64,000 bases of DNA from the NCBI GenBank assembly GCA_026874595.1, contig CM049314.1:53613812-53677811 (forward strand), given 5' to 3'. A program made the position numbers and the translations under genes. Below the pieces are notes generated by a model. The model worked only from the letters and a program-made list of their open reading frames with translations. It was not told the DNA's origin and did no database searches. This document shows positions 11,676 to 25,432 of this stretch, piece after piece (within the stretch, counting starts at the first letter, position 1; each line of letters begins with the position of its first letter). Origin of the DNA: Sipunculus nudus. Its lineage: Eukaryota > Annelida > Sipuncula > Golfingiida > Sipunculidae.

Positions 11676-14600
11676 TAGTGGGTGAGTTAAGTGCATAAAA
11701 TAGGCTGTTGACTTCATTTCATGATGCAAAGGTCCCCTTTGGCATAAAAGTACCTTAGGGTCATAGGATTAAATTTATCCAAAGACACAAGTTAGATCTC
11801 CCTTAGTATGTGAAATATATGCAAATTATTCAAAATGGCCGCCGAAAATACTCCAAACCCATATGCTTGCTGCTGTTACAGCTATAATGACAAATTTTGT
11901 GTCAAAATATACATTTTCTTGGTCAAGGAATCCAATGAAATAGGTTTCCAGATTGAGAAAACAATAGTTTTCTCCTTAACATGAAAATCTGGGGTAAAAT
12001 GGGCACATTTCATAAAATATCAATGATTTTCTTCCATCAGGGTAACCTGAGACACTTGAGACATCTATGTCCTTGGTATTTGGGAGGTATTAAACAGTTG
12101 TGAATAGACCATGAAGACGCGTCTAACTGAACACAATCCTCAGTCGACATACATAGAGCATGAAACCACAGGAAATTTAAAGCATTAACTAGAGAATTAC
12201 TGGTACGTGGCACTTAATTAATCTGAGTTTAGGCAGTACAGCAAGACCATGGTATTACAAGGACAGATATACAGTTTTTTCTTTTTTTTTAAGAATCACC
12301 CAATGAAATACCCACATTCTTGCTCTATCACCGATCAAATACCCACACAGGATCCTCTACTACTAGCAAATATACATAAGGCCTTGGTTGTGGTTTTTTA
12401 CGCATGTACTGTTATTTCATTTATATACATTATCTGGGTAATACGGCATAAAATGACCTTTCTCGAAAGTACAGCATGCATGAGATATATATAAAACCAG
12501 AGTACCAGTACACACAGGAATGGGTAGACATTCCTGTAGGAGAACACAATAAAGTTGCCAATTGTGGTTCCTTCCCAGATTCTAAAATTTTGATTCGACA
12601 GAATATATTGCTTGAAATATATCTTATCTATCTCATGATCTATCTCATGATGGCCAACCCATAATAGTAAATGATCAATGCTGAAAACTAAAAAGCCATC
12701 AGTTCTTGATATTCTTGGTGTTTATGCTTCGCCAATAAGTTTAGGGTTTTATAGTGAAATATCCTAAAAACTGTTCTCATTTCTATTTTTTACAAGTAAT
12801 GTTTAGGGAACTGAAGGAATTAGATGTCTTATATTTTAGTTGTGGGTGAAATGATTGTTGAAGTAATGGTGGCAGTGCTGATTGTTCAGGATGTGGTGCA
12901 GGTTATATCAATGAATCCAGTATTGTTCACAAAAACTGCAATAATGCCACCGATCATCAGCATGTTAATGATGCAATAATAAACTTGCAACCGAAGTATA
13001 AGCACAGCAAGAAGGCGTGATGCCAAGTCCGCCTAACAGGCTTTAATTACCTCTCACTTCCGTGCAATATAACCTTTTACACTAGTCATAACAGAAAAGC
13101 AGAAAGTGTTGAATGTAATGTCTAAATGTAATTCAATAAAGTTTAGAATTTGATAAATTGTAACTTTATCACTTTACATGGACTCAGAGAAACTACTGAC
13201 CTGGAAAGGGTCACTGTCATCTATTCTCATAGCTTTCCCGGGAATTGAAACTGGGTATAGCCAGCACAGAGATTAAAGTCTATTACCACTCGACTCCTAT
13301 GTTCCATGTTCTCAGTGATTAGCTCTTTATTTAAACATTGCGTCCAAAGACATTTCTTTCCGTTGCCAAAAATCAGCTATAATCTTTGGGCAAAAGGATC
13401 TCACATGTACTCCCTGAGGATCCAGTCACCTCTTGGTCCACATATGTTCCTGGTGTCCAATGTCCATGGGGAAGTAAATAATTTTCTTCTCAGTAAGATC
13501 CAAATTGAAGTGGTATAGAAAATTGGTAGTGTCCTTTGTCATATAAAGAGATTAAGACACTAATTTACTTACATCATGCAATGAAAATACATCTTAAACC
13601 TAGATATGCACAAGTCGCGGTAATGCATAAGTGTGAATAATATGTCATTTAACCTTAACAATACCCCGAACAGACCTAGGAAATTAAGTTATCAGTACCT
13701 GGGAGTATACAAGTGTCAGGGCTTACACCAAGAAAATAACCCTTTAGGTTCCATCAGTGGAAAACAAATATTTTTAGGGTTGTAAAGCTGACCATTTGTC
13801 AATGATTCTCCAAAGTTAGGTAATCTCTGATGAACTTATTTAGCAAATCCCATTCAGTCATGTCGCACCAGCAGCTTTATGTTACTATGTATAACCCTTT
13901 CAGGCATGGGCCACGTTGATAAACAGCAGCAGCGCCCGTCATGTTACTTGTCTCTGACCTCTTCAGCAAATTCTCACACATTTCCAATCAAACAAATAAT
14001 CAGTTTTTTTTTCCAGAAAAAAACTAATTCTTGCTCATAAAAATTTAATAAAATGTGTATGTTATACTTTAACAGTTGGTCACAACTAACCTGAAAAGGG
14101 GGCTCAAACTGCTTTGACGTCAGCAAGACACGCCACAAATGTCACTTAAAATTCGAAGGGCCTATAACATAAACAGTACTGGACATTTTATTTAACCTAT
14201 GAAGCAAGATATAGGTTTTCTTTAATTTATGCTGTGGTACCACAATGTGATAATTCCTATGCACACAATCCATTAGTTTTAATTGAAGTGCAATGCTCCT
14301 AAGTTTTTCAGGGTCACCTGCCGATATTCTGCAGATGAATTTGGCAAGTAGGGCCATACCAGGTCACATTTGGGTTTTTAGGGAGATTTCTAAGATTGTA
14401 ATACATGTTGTGCTTACTCGTTAGAATTTCAACAGATATCAGGCGGCTATTAAGTTCATTATAAATATTAATAAACACCAAAGTCCAGGAATCACTCCAA
14501 TCTAAAAGATAGATGTTTGAGGATTTGGCTTCAGAAGTATACACACATTCTCAAATGCAGTTTGACTAGATCTGTAAACAAGCAATGTTTGGCCAAGTTT

Positions 14601-16530
14601 ATCAATTTGTGACTGTCCTGTGACAACTCTGATAGTAGTACTGCCTTTCTGTGCATAAGGGACTTTTACTAATGTGATTCGTGCAATGGACTTCACTATC
14701 CAGAATGCTAGATTCTGGGAAATAGGTGCTTCCATTTTTATCAAATGCACATCTTAAATTGATTATGTGATGATTATATCGCACAAGACCTGAAAGTTGT
14801 GCATTGAAGCTCAAGCAGACGATAATCTTTTGTTGGCAATAAAGAAATTCTCATGTCCACTGTGTACAGCTGCCAATACCTCTGTGTACTCCGTATGTGA
14901 CAGAGTGAAACCTATGTAAGCCGTGCAAAACGTATGGTTTAAGGGGTATTAAAGAGATATTGTATTCCAGAACATGGCAGTAAATTTGAAAACTTACGGA
15001 AGCAAGACTATGGAAGTGTGTTCTTACGTTCAATTAAATTATATCTGATCATAAGCATAATTATATATTATTCGAATAGCATGCAGCTTAATTATTTCTC
15101 CACGCAATACAAATTTGTTTATCACTTTGTTGTGGTTTTATGCTCTGTATGCAGTGAATCGCACACATCGGGTACATATACACTGGTATTAAATGCTCCC
15201 CTGTCTATATAAGGATAATAAACAAGAACTTATAAAGGAATATAATACAAAACCAATCAAAGATATTAAAAGTTTTCATGATGACACTAAAATTTATTGA
15301 AATTTACATACTTTCCCCATAATTTTAAGGTAGGATGAATACTTTTAGTTCATTACTTCAACAATCATTTAATCCACAATAAAACATAACACATCTAATT
15401 CCTTCAGTTACCTGACGTTACTTGTAAAAATAGAAATACGAACACACCTTTCAGGATACGTGTATTTCCCTATAAAACCCAATAACTAACTGGAGAAGCA
15501 TAAAAACCAAGAGTGTCAATGACTGTTGGCTTTTGTGCTTTTGGTATTGATCAACTATTAAGGGTTGACCATCATGAGATAGATAATATGTGTCTCAAAC
15601 AAAATATTCTGTTGAATCAAAATGTTAGATACTGGGAAGAAACTACAGTTGGCAACATTATTGAGTTTTGTTACAGGAATGTCTTCCCATTCCTGTGTGT
15701 ACTGGTACTCTGCTTTTGCCAAGTAAATCCCATGCATGTTGTGAGGTCCAGAAGGGTCAGTTTATGCCGTATTACCCAGATAATGTATATAAATGAAATA
15801 ACAGTACATGCGTAAAAAAACCACAACCAAGGCCTTATGTATATTTGCTAGTAAAAGAGCATCGTGTGTGGGTATTTGATCGGTGATAGAGCAAGAATGT
15901 GGGTATTTCATTGGGTGATTCTTAAAAAAAAGAAAAAAAAACTGTATATCTGTCCTTGTAATACCATGGTCTTGCTGTACTGCCTAAACTCAGATTAAGT
16001 AAGTGCCACGTACCAGTAATTCTCTAGTTAATGCTTTAAATTTCCTGTGGTTTCATGCTCTATGTATGTCGACTGAGGATTGTGTTCAGTTAGACGCGTC
16101 TTCATGGTCTATTCACAACTGTTTAATACCTCCCAAATGCCAAGGACATAGATGTCTCAAGTGTCTCAGGTTACCATGATGGAAGAAAATCATTTATATT
16201 TTATTAAATGTGCCCATTTTACCCCAGATTTTCATGTTAAGGAGAAAACTATTGTTTTCTCAATCTGGAAACCTATTTCATTGGATTCCTTGACCAAGAA
16301 AATGTATATTTTGACACAACATTTGTCATTATAGCTGTAACAGCAGCAAGCATATGGGGTTTGGAGTATTTTCGGCGGCCATTTTGAATAATTTGCATAT
16401 ATTTTACATACTAAGGGAGATCTAACTTGTGTCTTTGGATAAATTTATTCCTATGACCCTAAGGTACTTTTGTGCCAAAGGGGACCTTTGCATCATGAAA
16501 TGAAGTCAAAAGTCACTTAACCCACCTACT
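11676..16530. mobile_element. 4.9-kb long inverted repeat (arms ~1.2 kb, spacer ~2.5 kb)
   Basis: The left arm 11676-12868 reappears inverted at 15345-16530. Identity is not uniform. From about 11700 to 12455 (mirror 15760-16500) I count only a few mismatches per several hundred bases, roughly 98%. The inner part, 12455-12868, is clearly diverged with indels although still alignable. The spacer holds only short minus-strand open frames (14142-15033) that I do not recognise. No transposase was found and no convincing target duplication. It could be a foldback-type element or an inverted segmental duplication. The arms include CAAAATGGCCGCCG. Confidence 0.85.
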
Positions 16531-16539
16531 AGTAGGCGG

Positions 16540-18890
16540 CTACCGAAAGGTAAATTTCATCTATATCAGATATATGGGGATCATGAGGGATCGTGGTTCC
16601 CAATTTAATTCATTTTCAGAACAATACTTTAAACAACATAGAGGGTAATAACATCTGGATACAGTTTAAATCTGAGTGGCTAACCGCTTACTGGTTAACT
16701 ATGAAGTCCCCTTTCCACAGAGAAATTAATTACGGAGCTAAATTGGTCAATGTCGTAAACTTGTTTCCTGTGCTTTAAGATTCGTGTTATCTTTATTTAC
16801 ATATAATTACTTGCACTTAACATACAAATGAATTCTGATTATTTCTTTTGTCTTTTTGACATAAAAAATCCAGTAATTAGTGTTTGATCATAATTAACTG
16901 TGGATATATAGGTGTAGGTTAATTCAATGAAATAATTCACAGTGATGATTAGTTTTGTAGATTGTTTAATGTATTATAGTAATTGTTAAAAAGAAAACGC
17001 GTATTTTCATCTTCGGTTGTATAAACAATTAGTTTATATATAACTGATCATTTTGAGTATGCTTTACAATATACCAAAGCACATTCAAGGTGTAATGTCA
17101 TAGGTAGGCCTATCATATTATCAATATTGTATTTATAAATTTTTGTTGTTGCATGCCACAAATCATATCTTTCAGACCATGAAACTCCTGACCACAATAA
17201 CATCTAGACAGCCTTGTTGCTAAAGGGGCGAACAAGTAACTTTACACTCCTTGAAAGCTCGACGTTTCTATGTGTTAAAAAATGCTGAAAAATAATGAAT
17301 ATTTGTTTATATTTAAATTATGTACCACTACACTTTGGAACTTCAAACAGAATCTGCAACCAGTTCGAAAATATCAACAACAGTTGTTAAATTTTAAAAT
17401 TGGTCAGCTACTGAGTGACTTAAAGTGAGGCATCGACGAAGGAGGGGCAGTGTTAACAAACCCGGAAATCAAATCACCATTATATTAAAATAAAAGTAAA
17501 CTCTGGCTACAATAACAACGGCACGTGCCCTCCCTTACAAGCACCTACCACACATCAGGAGCATTAGGACGAGTCTCGCGGTCATCTTGTACATTATACG
17601 AATCAGCCGACCTCCTTTCTGCGGTTTTAACTTTACTAAGAAAGTTGAACTTATATAATCACGCCACGGCCAGCAACCAGAACATACACACGTACACGTG
17701 CACGGCGGGACCGTGGTTCCCAGCAGGGTGTATTTAAATATCCACGATCATTCCCACGTTTCTTTGTTTTCAGGGCAGGAACATATGTTAACCGGAGTGC
17801 AGCAAGGTGCCGGGATCTGTCGCCGGTGCATCGGTAAATGTTGGTATGTCGGAGTCACGTGACAAAATTAACTTGACATGCTGCAATCTTATTTTTGGCA
17901 CTGAGCATGTTCTGATATATGTTTATGAAAATATAAATGAGACAGGTAAAGAAATGTATAATAATCAAATTAAAAAAAACTTTGGTTCGTGTGATAGTGT
18001 GGTATGCCCATATTCTTAAGGTTGAATTTTCGCGATTTTCATTTTTTACTGCTTTCACCTTTAATACAATATTATATGAAATTTTAAATAAGTGACTGTT
18101 AAGTTGCGTTGATGAGGCATTTTCTTCAGGAAGGCTTTACTGTCTCCGCCATCAGGGTATACATTCATGCGTGTGTGTTTGTTTGTGTGTGTTTGTTCAC
18201 ATCATAACTGTATTTCGGGATGGGCCAATAAAGAATAGATTTGGTTTTAGTGTGGATCCTGCACATGATCCTGATTCAGGAATGTCATCAAAGAATATTC
18301 ACAATTGTGAAGTTACTTATACACGAATGAACCTGGGAATATAAGGGTGGAATATAGGAATGCAAACATGATTTATGACGGAGGCTTGCATTCTTTAAGA
18401 TTCAGATTTCTAGTTTTCGCGATAATTTCCCCTTCTTGAATATCGCAGATTGGGAACCCTCGAGAACATAAAACCAACCACAGTGTCTGAGGATTGTAGG
18501 CTTGTATTAATTCATTGCAGCTTTCATAAAAAAATAGGCCAGAAAACGTGGATATCACCACACACAGGCTACTTGTTTTGTTTATATCAACGTATGTATA
18601 TAGTATGAGGGGGCCCGCCAAAATAATCAAAACAAATTCAACAAGGGCATCTAGCAGCAAGTCAGATAAGCCAGAGCTTTGCAAATGGCATTTTGCGATT
18701 ACAAGTGACCTTTCTTTCGCTGCATAAATGCAACTTACCACCTTAAGTTACATGTTTTCCCCGTTTGTCAACATTGCTGTGTTTACAAACATGTTGTTGA
18801 TAAACAAGTTCATACATCCTTCACGTAGGCATATTAACTTTTCACAACCAGAAGTAGCCTTATATCATTATTATATTTACAGAGGAAGCC
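16540..18890. other. AT-rich region with a GC-richer patch, no gene recognised
   Basis: Mostly AT-rich. About 17500-17880 is richer in GC and CpG (CACGTACACGTGCACGGCGGG, then a TATTTAAATA), which could be a promoter patch. No exon chain is visible on either strand. A 122-codon minus-strand frame at 18373-18741 has hydrophobic stretches but no recognisable family. Confidence 0.4.
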
Positions 18891-18897
18891 AGAAATC

Positions 18898-19206
18898 ACC
18901 ATAATTTATTATATTTCTTTATAAATCTACCATAGTTTATATAATTATTCTTTATAAATGTACCATAGTTCATTATAATTCTCTACAAAAAATGTACCAT
19001 ATAATATTATAATTCTCTGTAAATGTACCATAGTTTATTATAATTCTCTATAAATGTACCATAGTTTATTATAATTCTTTATTAATGTACCATAGTTTAT
19101 TATAATTCTCTATAAATGTACCATAATTATTATAGTTCTTTATAAATGTACCATAGTTTATTATAATTTTTTTATACATGTACCATAGTTTATTTTATTT
19201 TTTATA
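18898..19206 (+). repeat. 31-bp AT-rich tandem repeat (about 10 units)
   Basis: The unit is built on ATGTACCATAGTTTATTATA followed by ATTCTCTATAA. Units in the centre are nearly identical, and both edges are degenerate. Confidence 0.9.
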
Positions 19207-19410
19207 ATTGTATATCAGGAACAAAATGTTTCATACGCTACAGCTGGGGTAAATATTAGATCTATAACTGTAGCACTGAAATTTAATTTTGAGAATTTTA
19301 ACTGGAGTATATTAATTGATTTAGGGAAGATCTACTTTGCATATACATGTATACTTGAACATGTTTCTATCACACTTCAAACGAACCTTCTTGTGTGTTT
19401 GAATAAAACA

Positions 19411-19540
19411 GGGAAAGTTATCCTTATATTGAGCAGATAACAGGAAAAGTTATCCTTATATTGAGCAGATAACAGGAAAAGTTATCCTTATATTGAGCAG
19501 AAAAGGGTGAAAGTTATCCTTATATTGAGCAGAAAACGGA
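19411..19540 (+). repeat. 32-bp tandem repeat (4 units)
   Basis: Four units of GAAAAGTTATCCTTATATTG followed by AGCAGATAACAG, nearly identical. Confidence 0.95.
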
Positions 19541-21070
19541 GCATATTTTAAAAGTATTTTAGAACTGCACAAGCCTTCCCCGTCAGCAAAAAATGTGTCC
19601 TTAAGGGCCCAACTGTAAAAGAGTTGAAGACGAGAGACCAGGGTGATTAGAGACTAAGGCCTGTCAGTTTTAAGGTTGAATCATTATAATTAAATGAAAA
19701 GTTTATTCAGGTATGAAGGCCTCTGGCCCATGGACCAAAAAACAAAGTACTGCAATGAATACATAAATATATGGGGTGCTCATCCAAGTCAGAGTAAAAA
19801 CATAAAGTATAACAAGTGCATGAATAATAATAACAATAACAACAATAATACTTGATATAGATATGAAATCAGCCATAAGATATCTGAAATTAGGTGTAAA
19901 GACACTATGCTCATCATTATATCAGTCTATGGAGAACTCAGACATATCTACATGTTTTCAAAAGTCTCCAAAAATAACAACAATACATTTTGAGTGTGCT
20001 GCCACCCATTGGCAAACTTTTACGGTTCACCATTAACTCTGGTGTTGATTTAAAGTAATATACTGAAACTTTAACTGTAATGTTTATACACATATTGGAA
20101 TGATGATTTTATGATAATCAATTATGATATACAAAATATGGTAACATTACGATATAAATGCATTAACACAAGAAAATATAATTACACAAGATACAGTGAC
20201 CAATTATTGGTGCGAGCATAATTATGCAGATGTTATACTCAACCGTGATAAATATACATGACATGCATCGTCCCTTTTATTGAAATGAATGATATATATA
20301 TATAAAGCAAAATTTTTCATTGTATAAATATTTTTGCTCGACATCAGCTAAATTAAGCTATTTGTATTGTTTCGAAACGTGTTCACTTAGATATTTTCTT
20401 CTTAGTTCATCATATATAAATTTCATGATAAAGTGACTTTTACCCGTTTTTCTGTTTCCAGCAAGGATTTGTACTGCATATAACTTTGTAGTTTTTGATT
20501 ACTGGCCATTTGTTCATTAAATTCTTGTTTACCCATGTCGTGAACTCTTTGCTGGGACATGCATAAGAATAAATTCACATCCCTAACATCCTGTATAATC
20601 CAGGCTAAACCAAATCCATAACTAAATATGATAATTTTCACCTTTGCTACCCAGTTGATTCTACCAGCTGTGTCTAGCTGTTACAAACAATAATATGCCT
20701 GTTTGACAAGTCTTTTGTCAGTCATGTTCAATATTTTGACCCAGTATTTTTATCAGTGTTGTAAAACAATGTATTTTAATAGGTAATCTTCCACATTCTT
20801 CTATAAAACAGCAGGAGTGGAAGTTGATGAGCCCAGTTTTAGCATGAAATTACAAAATTTTGTTTAAACTCTTTCTAAGTTTTCACATTCTCTCAATCCC
20901 CATGCATAGTTCACTTCCATATTTCAGGACTGGTAAAACCTTTATATAAAAATGTTAAATAACGGATTTAAAGATGTAGATTTGTAACGATTACAGCTGA
21001 GTTTTAAAACGCTCGGCCTTCTCCGCTGGCGACCCGGGTTCGATTCTCGGGGTGGCTATGAGAGTGGGTT

Positions 21071-22310
21071 CACTGTAAAATATGGAGACACGTCTAGTGT
21101 TTTTGTACAAAACGCCACTGTTTTATTTGAATACCCACGTGTTTTTAAGTGCTATGATAAAACGTCAGTGTTTTGGCCGAAAACACTAGTGTCTACTAAT
21201 AGACACTAGACGTGTTTTTACTGACATGTTTATAAGCTCCTTTAAAGTGGTATAATTCTGACAAAAATGAATTAATGACAAAATATTGATATACTTTGTG
21301 CATATGCATGAGCGCGCAAGTTTTCTTCAAATGCTAATTACATTGAAACATTATCAAATGTTTGTAAAAATAAACTTTTTTTAATAATAGGTACTATATA
21401 TACGCGTATTTCAGGGATTATTGTTTGGGGTCAGTATTTTTGACAAATACATATTTGCAGTTAAATAATTTATGGTGGATTGAAGGTTTAAGAGGTTTTA
21501 TAATGCCTATCCCTTTATTCATTAATTCGTCAGCCCCTATAACAAGAGCAGTATAAACACCAGGGTGTTTATAAGCGACACGATATAAACACCTGGGAAA
21601 ACGCTAGTGTTTTTATGGTTGACCAAGGTCCAGTGCTTAATGAGACCACGTGATGCTGTACGGCCAGCTGCTGATAATGCGCGGTTGACTTGAAATGACC
21701 TACATCTTAGGCTGCACATGTATAGACAACTAAACATTCAGTTCACGCGATTTTTATCCAGTGTCATCCCGAAGACCACCATGTGAAAACAGGTACGTCT
21801 TTATTTATCTTGACAGTTATTATATTTATCATATAATTTATAACAATAAGAAAACATGCAACTACATCAAATTACTTTTATTGGTTACTTTATCAGTCCA
21901 ATATGATATAAGACATTGTTACAATGTAAATGTAAAAATGGCGGCCATGTTGATTTCAACCTTGTTTTGTTAACATATAAACTGAGGTGTGGTAGAAGTT
22001 ATGGTTGAGTAATTGTTTGCATATATATACGTGTGTGTGTGTGTGTGTCTGTGTGTGTGAATGTGTGAAGATGATCTTTAGAGTGCTCGAGCTGTAACAG
22101 AGGGAGAGACGTTCGACTCGACTACGGGATCTTGTTGTTTAAGGTTGCTACCCTAGAGAGGGCAGCTCCATCTGCTCCCCGCCCCAAGAAGAAGGGGGGG
22201 GGGGGGGCAGTGCCATACACAAAAACACACCGCAATGCCAAAAAAACCCTGTCATTTACATTCATCTTCAGCCAAAATATCAAAACCTGCCCTGAGTAGA
22301 GCATGTTTTC

Positions 22311-22369
<59 letters not shown>

Positions 22370-22370
22370 C

Positions 22371-22402
<32 letters not shown>

Positions 22403-22476
22403 ATACACTCTCTCTTTATATATATATGTGTATATGTGTGTGTGCTCGTGATATGTTACGTTATGTTATAGACTAA

Positions 22477-22517
<41 letters not shown>

Positions 22518-24274
22518 CTATATATATATTTAGTATATATGCGTATATCTTATGCATGATCTGTAAATTAATCTTTCAGCTCAATCACGGCCACTCTTAA
22601 TCATGAGGACAAACCGAGGACAAATAAGACACAACAGTCTGTCATCAGAAGGCATTACCAGTGCCATGTTTCTAGTCAACAAGAATTAACCTAGTGGTAA
22701 ATATATTTTTTACATCTGAAGTGAGCACATAATTCATGTTCCTCAGAGAACCTGCTTTTTTCGATGAATACACCTTGATTTAACGAATAAATATGTGTAT
22801 ATAGATTTATCTTTACTGCAGTACTGGAATTGTCAACATACATAGCTTTACGTTTACCGTTATGTTATTGAACTATTTAAATATATAACAACGACTAATA
22901 TATACATGTATTCTTTATATTCTTACAATAATTCACAACTTTTCATTAATCTCATATAAAATTATATAGGCTTGTTTCTTTCTGCAGAATCATTTTAAAA
23001 TGTTGTTTAATCATTATAATTATCTCATATCTGACGATTCAAAAAATATATCTATATAATTTCTTTTTACAGGCATGTGTATGTATAAGCACCATAAAAA
23101 AAACGATAATTTTCTATTTATCAATATGGTTGATTAGTCATCTATGTGTCTGTTTTTGTCTTCCGTTATTAAACAAGACCTTTAATTAAGGTTTCAGATT
23201 TGCTGCTTTTCTTCAAGTAAACAAAACTGTAGTGTTCTCATTCATCCTCGAAGCATTATTAAAATGTGCTGGGCAAATGATCTAAAAGTTTGTAACTGTC
23301 CATGAACTGTTGTTACAATTTCACAGAAACTATATTACAGATTCATTTATTTCTACAGATTTATAATGGGAACTAATATACATACTTCACAGCTGATTCC
23401 ATGATCATAATACAAATTCTTTGATTGTCTTATTTTAGAGAATAACCGAGACAGAAGTGGACCTTCATGCATGACATGTGGATAGAAGGGGTCCCATACA
23501 AAAGACAACCTCATCGTCCGGTTATATAAAAGTCTGACCTGGAAGACATCCTTGAATTCCATCCTATAGAATTCCATATGGTGGCTGATATGACAAAAGT
23601 CTTGACCACCAAGAATAGTGTTTACCAGACCTAATAAATTGTTGATGCTGTACTTTATATATGTGAGCAATTCAGATTCACGTTGGATTTATTTACTACC
23701 GGTTGGTTTAGTTCAGCAGTTAGCACTATAAGAGGTGAAGCGAATTTCAATCAGAACTACTGGAGAAAATGTCTGAACTTCAAAATCAGGATGGACACAA
23801 TTAATGTTATATACTGAACTTTATCATCACTACATTGTTTCGCACTGAAATAAACAAATATGATTAAACTGCAACCACTGTTTCTTTTCTCGTTTCTGCA
23901 AGGTACATATATGCTTCTGCAATGTATTCTTCAAAGTTCTCTATTTGCAAATAGACGAGCATGTTCACAAGACGTGGATGGGTGACATTAAAAGTAATTC
24001 ATGCCGATATCGAGGTGTAAAAACACCGACGTCTTCCCCATATAAACATTAGACGCGTCTATAGCCTTAAAACACCGGCGTCTTCCCTATAAACACTAGA
24101 CGCGTCTATCCTGAAAACCCCCGTGTTTATTCCAGTGTCTACCCTTAAAAACACCGGCGTCTATCCCATAAACACTAGACGCGTCTTAATTTGTAAACAC
24201 TAGACACGTTTTCTAGCTGTTACACTTAGGTGTTTTTCAGTAAGACGTGTTTACCCTTTTTTGTTTTTACAGTG
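21071..24274. mobile_element. 3.2-kb CACTG-ended DNA transposon with subterminal repeats (nonautonomous)
   Basis: It interrupts the SINE. The termini are CACTGTAAAA and TTTTTACAGTG, with TT on each side (21069-21070 and 24275-24276) as a possible 2-bp target duplication. Subterminal regions hold many copies of ACACTAGACGCGTCTA-like motifs in both orientations: left 21088-21240 and 21540-21600, right 24000-24250. A CACTG terminus with short duplication and iterated subterminal sites fits the CMC (CACTA/EnSpm) group. I see no transposase frame. The interior contains compound microsatellites. Confidence 0.7.
22312..22402. repeat. Compound microsatellite (CT)n(AT)n(GT)n
   Basis: About 18 CT units pass into AT units and then GT units. 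Smaller related tracts follow to about 22445, and a further (TA)n lies at 22481-22514. The 78-codon frame across it is repeat-derived. Confidence 0.95.
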
Positions 24275-24423
24275 TTGTAGTGGCCCGTCCAAGGTCGGTG
24301 GTTTTCTCCGGGTCCTCCGATTTCCTCCACCCTTTCCGACTACCGAGCGCAAACATCGGTGCCATGAAGAGTGCCTCGTCTTATGTTTATAACTAGTTGA
24401 ACAATCCATGTAAAATAAATAAA

Positions 24424-24424
<1 letters not shown>

Positions 24425-24469
<45 letters not shown>
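24425..24469. repeat. (TA)n tail of the SINE
   Basis: About 22 TA units follow AAATAAATAAAG at the SINE 3' end. Confidence 0.9.
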
Positions 24470-24472
<3 letters not shown>

Positions 24473-25200
24473 TTATTACATGGTATACCGGTATTTCTTT
24501 ATTAATCCTATTGCTTTCTGTGCTTGGTTTGCTTGATATTTATGACATTCAGACCCTTTACTAAATCTTGAAAAAACTGTTCCGAGATATTTACATATAA
24601 ATATGAGCTTACTGTTTCAATATCATGACCCTAAAATTTCAATTTTTCATTTCCCCCCCAGTTTTCTACCATTTCCGAATAAACTACCTTTGTTTTCTTA
24701 AGGTTGACATTCATCCCATATCAGAAGGACTCCAAGAGTTTTAATGTGGTTTTGATGGTTTCCAACTGTGTCTCCTAAATTGAATAAAACAATATCATCT
24801 GCATACATAAGTTTAGCTAATTTGGCAATTTTTCAGATAAGGATAACCCACAGTAATCAGAATGTATTATCATATGATAAAGTTCATAAAAATGATAAAT
24901 ACCATAGGACTTATCATTCAACCCTGTCGTTTTCCGGCCAGTCTCACACTGGAAATATTCAGAAAAGCCTGTTTCTGTAAAAAAAAAAAAAAAAAAAAAA
25001 AATGACTTTAATTTAAAATGCATGGAATTGAGGATTTTAAAGAAGCTTCTTGTTACACCAATTTTAAATAGAACATACATTAAAATATTATGTTTTATAC
25101 TGTCAAAAGCTCTTGAAAAATCCACAAATAATGCATATACTCTTCTTTTAGGTTAAGATATAGACTTCTGAATTCCTGTCATTAAAGTAAACATATTATC

Positions 25201-25432
25201 TACAGTGCTTCTTGCTGCAGTGTCTCTATCCTCTTCGACTCCTCTCTATTTTCTCGACCCCTGGTGCGGAAAGCAGTAGCGTAATCTCGCGGCTCCCTGC
25301 TTGGCTTGTGTGCAGTGCGTCTATCAACTCCATCAAAATTACGCTTAGGGAGCGCGCAGGTCTGAAGTCCAAGACTTCAGCAACCTGTAGCTGCTCGAAA
25401 AAGCACAAACATTTGCAATCAATTTACAGTGC
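25201..25432. mobile_element. 216-bp GC-rich insertion in the LINE RT, flanked by TACAGTGC
   Basis: The direct repeat TACAGTGC occurs at 25201-25208 and 25425-25432. The DNA between is GC-rich and breaks the LINE RT between a QAG block and the TVDNMFTL block that normally follow closely. An 8-bp duplication is typical of hAT elements, but no clear terminal inverted repeats are present, so the class is unknown. Frames across it (60 and 86 codons) are not recognised. Confidence 0.6.

Larger units (their letters stand above)
20996..24469 (+). mobile_element. tRNA-derived SINE, split by a DNA transposon
   Basis: The 5' part (20996-21070) has a tRNA-like head with a B-box GGGTTCGATTCTC and a diverged A-box (GCTGAGTTTTAAAACGC). 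The 3' part (24277-24469) continues with GGTGGTTTTCTCCGGGTCCT, a body typical of bivalve and other mollusc SINEs, and ends in AAATAAATAAAG and (TA)n. The candidate target duplication is TAACGATTACA (20985-20995) and TAATTATTACA (24470-24480), 9 of 11 matching. The SINE lies inside the minus-strand LINE, and the two halves are separated by the element 21071-24274. Confidence 0.8.

Noticed and set aside
14142-15033. Chain of overlapping minus-strand frames in the spacer of the inverted repeat, possibly a decayed transposase
   Set aside because: The frames do not join into a recognisable protein and no catalytic motif was seen.
18373-18741. 122-codon minus-strand frame with hydrophobic segments
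   Set aside because: No recognised domain, no splice context and AT-driven composition; kept only as a note in the region entry.
20996-21075. tRNA gene
   Set aside because: The B-box is good but the A-box and acceptor stem are not, and the sequence continues into a SINE body; it is a tRNA-derived SINE head.
22235-22471. 78-codon frame with SLSLSL and IYIYIY runs
   Set aside because: Translation of the CT, AT and GT microsatellites.
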